From positions 125,554,161 to 125,618,160 of the forward strand of contig CM035171.1 in assembly GCA_020205615.1 (NCBI GenBank): a stretch of DNA of 64,000 nt, in the 5' to 3' direction. How positions within the stretch are numbered: position 1 is the stretch's first letter; each line of letters starts with the position of its first letter. Below the pieces are notes generated by a model that was not told the origin of the DNA, did no database searches, and saw only the letters and a program-made list of their open reading frames with translations. Made by a program: the position numbers and the translations under genes. The DNA comes from Panax quinquefolius. Lineage: Eukaryota; Streptophyta; Magnoliopsida; Apiales; Araliaceae. Positions 62,266 to 64,000 of this stretch are shown in pieces.

Positions 62266-64000
62266 ATCAGAGACCCCGTGATTTTATCAATAAAGATTTA
62301 AATTTTGTTTAAATAATTTTTAATATTATGGTGTGAATTTGAGATAATATTAGTTGTGGGTAGTATTTATAAATTTTGCAAAGTATGCAAGTGGTTATAT
62401 TATATTCGATTGGCTCTGGGAATATCTTATTTAGCAGGAATATTCGCATAACTACCAATCATGGTGGACCCCACAATGTAATTATTTTGATCGAGAAAAC
62501 GACAAAAATATTTTATTGAAATAACTACGAAGTTTTACCGCTGATATCGCTGAACTACTTCCTAAGTAGTAAAAGTACAAAGAATACGGTGGTCGCATAA
62601 GAAACACACCAGATTCGATTATCGATGCTTATGTGAGAAGTCACCGCTTTGATTCCATTATCACGATTAATAATATGAATTATTATAATGATAACGACGC
62701 TTTTGTTTTATTCAGATTATTAACGTAATAAAATGTAAACATCTTTTTATATAAAATGTAATACTTTATTAAAGTTATTCTATAAATATAATATATTATA
62801 TTTTTATTACGATATAAAGTTTCAGATGTTGTTTTGCATAAGGTCGCATAAGGTTTTCAGATAGTAAAATGTTTTTATATAAATAGAATATATTATATTT
62901 TATTTAAAAGATTTTGCTTTTAAATATGGACCGCCGATTAAAGTAAATCAACTGGACCGCTCATGGATTAATTACTACGCATTCTATTTTCCTATAAATA
63001 AGCTCATTCCTTCATTATTTTTTTTAATTAATTCATCAAACTCTAGAGAGAGAAATTATAGAGAAGTTTATAGAGAGAAAATCTATAGAGAGAAAGAAGA
63101 AGAGTATTCGCTACTACACTACTTTGATATCCAATATTCGCTTTTCTAAGGTAGGAATATTATTTGTTGTAATTCGTAGTGGGTGTTATTCTTTCTTATT
63201 CATGAAGAGAACTTCGTTATTCCATTCATTATTATTTCGTTGAATAACTCGTAAAAGTGGCATACCCTATACATAACCTCGATACGCCAGATACCCTATA
63301 CTTGGTGAAACTTATATTATTCCATTCTTATTTATTCTCATTGAATAACTCAGATACGCTTAATCCCCTATACTTGGTGATCTTCTTCTTCGTTATTCCA
63401 TTCTTTATTATTCTCGTTGAATATCCTCGTCTCTGTGTGTTTTACACCGACCGGTTCCATTGCTTATTATTCCGCATTTATTATTCTCGCTGAATATCCC
63501 GCTCAGTGTGTTTTACACACCGACCGGTTCCATTGTTTATTATTCAAAGATTTATTATTCTCGTTGATCATCCCGCTTGCGGTGAATTTCACCCGACCGT
63601 TCCGTTATTATTATTCGTTGAATAACTCGCTCTATGCGCAAGTACCGCATGCACGGTGATTTCTTTTGTTATTCCATTCTTTATTATACCCAAATAAGTT
63701 AAAACTTTGACTTCTATACTCCATGAAATTAGTGGAATATCCTCGATATTTCAAGGCTTCATCCAAAGATCTTTTCATGGAAATATTCTTCCGATCATTC
63801 TTGAATTTTACTCTACAAAACAAAGATCTTGTCGACAATTGGACGTTAATAATTCCTAGATAAATTAATTTTGAACTTGTTTTATTGAATTATTATGTCA
63901 TTGTCATCATCCTCATGTTATATTATGTTATCTTCGCTTACGCAAGCATAGATGAACTTAGTATGATTATGACCAGGATCATTCTAAGATAATCACGGCT
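62266..64000 (+). mobile_element. LTR copy C (family 3), partial
   Basis: It starts TCAGAGACCCC (TGTGAGACCCC in copy A) directly after the polypurine tract and matches copies A and B through the GTGTTTTACACCGA repeats at 63.4-63.6 kb. The window ends inside it. Confidence 0.85.

Larger units (their letters stand above)
55481..64000 (+). mobile_element. Internally deleted gypsy element (LTRs B and C, family 3), runs off the window
   Basis: 5' LTR B is 55481-57904, lacking the first 10-15 bp and ending GGGGGCGCCACA. The primer site region CAGTATCGTAGC follows. The internal region is 57905-62265 (about 4.4 kb, short for this group). Polypurine tract AAGGAGGGGAGA is at 62255-62265. 3' LTR C starts at about 62266 and is cut by the window end. 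B and C are closely similar (shared TAAAATATTTTTGTCG complement blocks and the 56471/63257 repeats). Confidence 0.85.

Overview
The window is plant nuclear DNA: AT-rich, with GT..AG introns, TA/GA/CA microsatellites, MITEs and nested Ty3/gypsy LTR retrotransposons. The gene families point to a dicot. A C-terminal tail of the Mi-1/R1 type of NB-LRR protein (about 23.7 kb) weakly suggests an asterid. No tRNA, rRNA, organelle or bacterial sequence was recognised.

Layout. 1-7.1 kb is a transposon-rich flank: three foldback (MITE-like) elements, one split by a solo LTR, a Stowaway-like element, and a 1.5 kb element with long terminal inverted repeats ending about 215 bp before the first gene. 7.3-25.2 kb is a gene island: MED27 (+, 7 exons); three cytochrome b561 paralogues (one on -, two on +; 4 exons each); an OBERON3-like PHD-finger gene (-); a fragment of an NB-LRR gene (+); and a single-finger C2H2 gene with EAR motifs (-). 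25.2-28 kb is intergenic and holds a strongly G-rich tract. 28-64 kb is heterochromatin-like: related Tekay/Del-type chromovirus LTR retrotransposons, nested, truncated, solo or internally deleted. They share TGTAAGACCCC...GGGGCGCCACA LTR ends, an initiator-Met-like primer site, and gag, PR, RT, RNase H, integrase and chromodomain remnants.

The host genes do not form a pathway. MED27 is a general transcription coactivator subunit, OBE3-like is a chromatin reader in meristem development, the C2H2 protein is a probable repressor, and the b561 proteins carry electrons from ascorbate across membranes.

The most striking signal concerns the sequence itself. Four of the six multi-domain host genes carry 1-2 nt frameshifts, most of them at CAG or CTG. 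Repeat copies in the retrotransposon zone also differ mainly in short patches around such motifs. CAG/CTG are the symmetric CHG methylation sites of plants, so I read this as methylation-linked consensus error in a long-read assembly rather than gene death. A second structural oddity is a 3.3 kb direct duplication containing an LTR plus about 400 bp of its non-element flank. This fits a join between a solo-LTR haplotype and a full-element haplotype.
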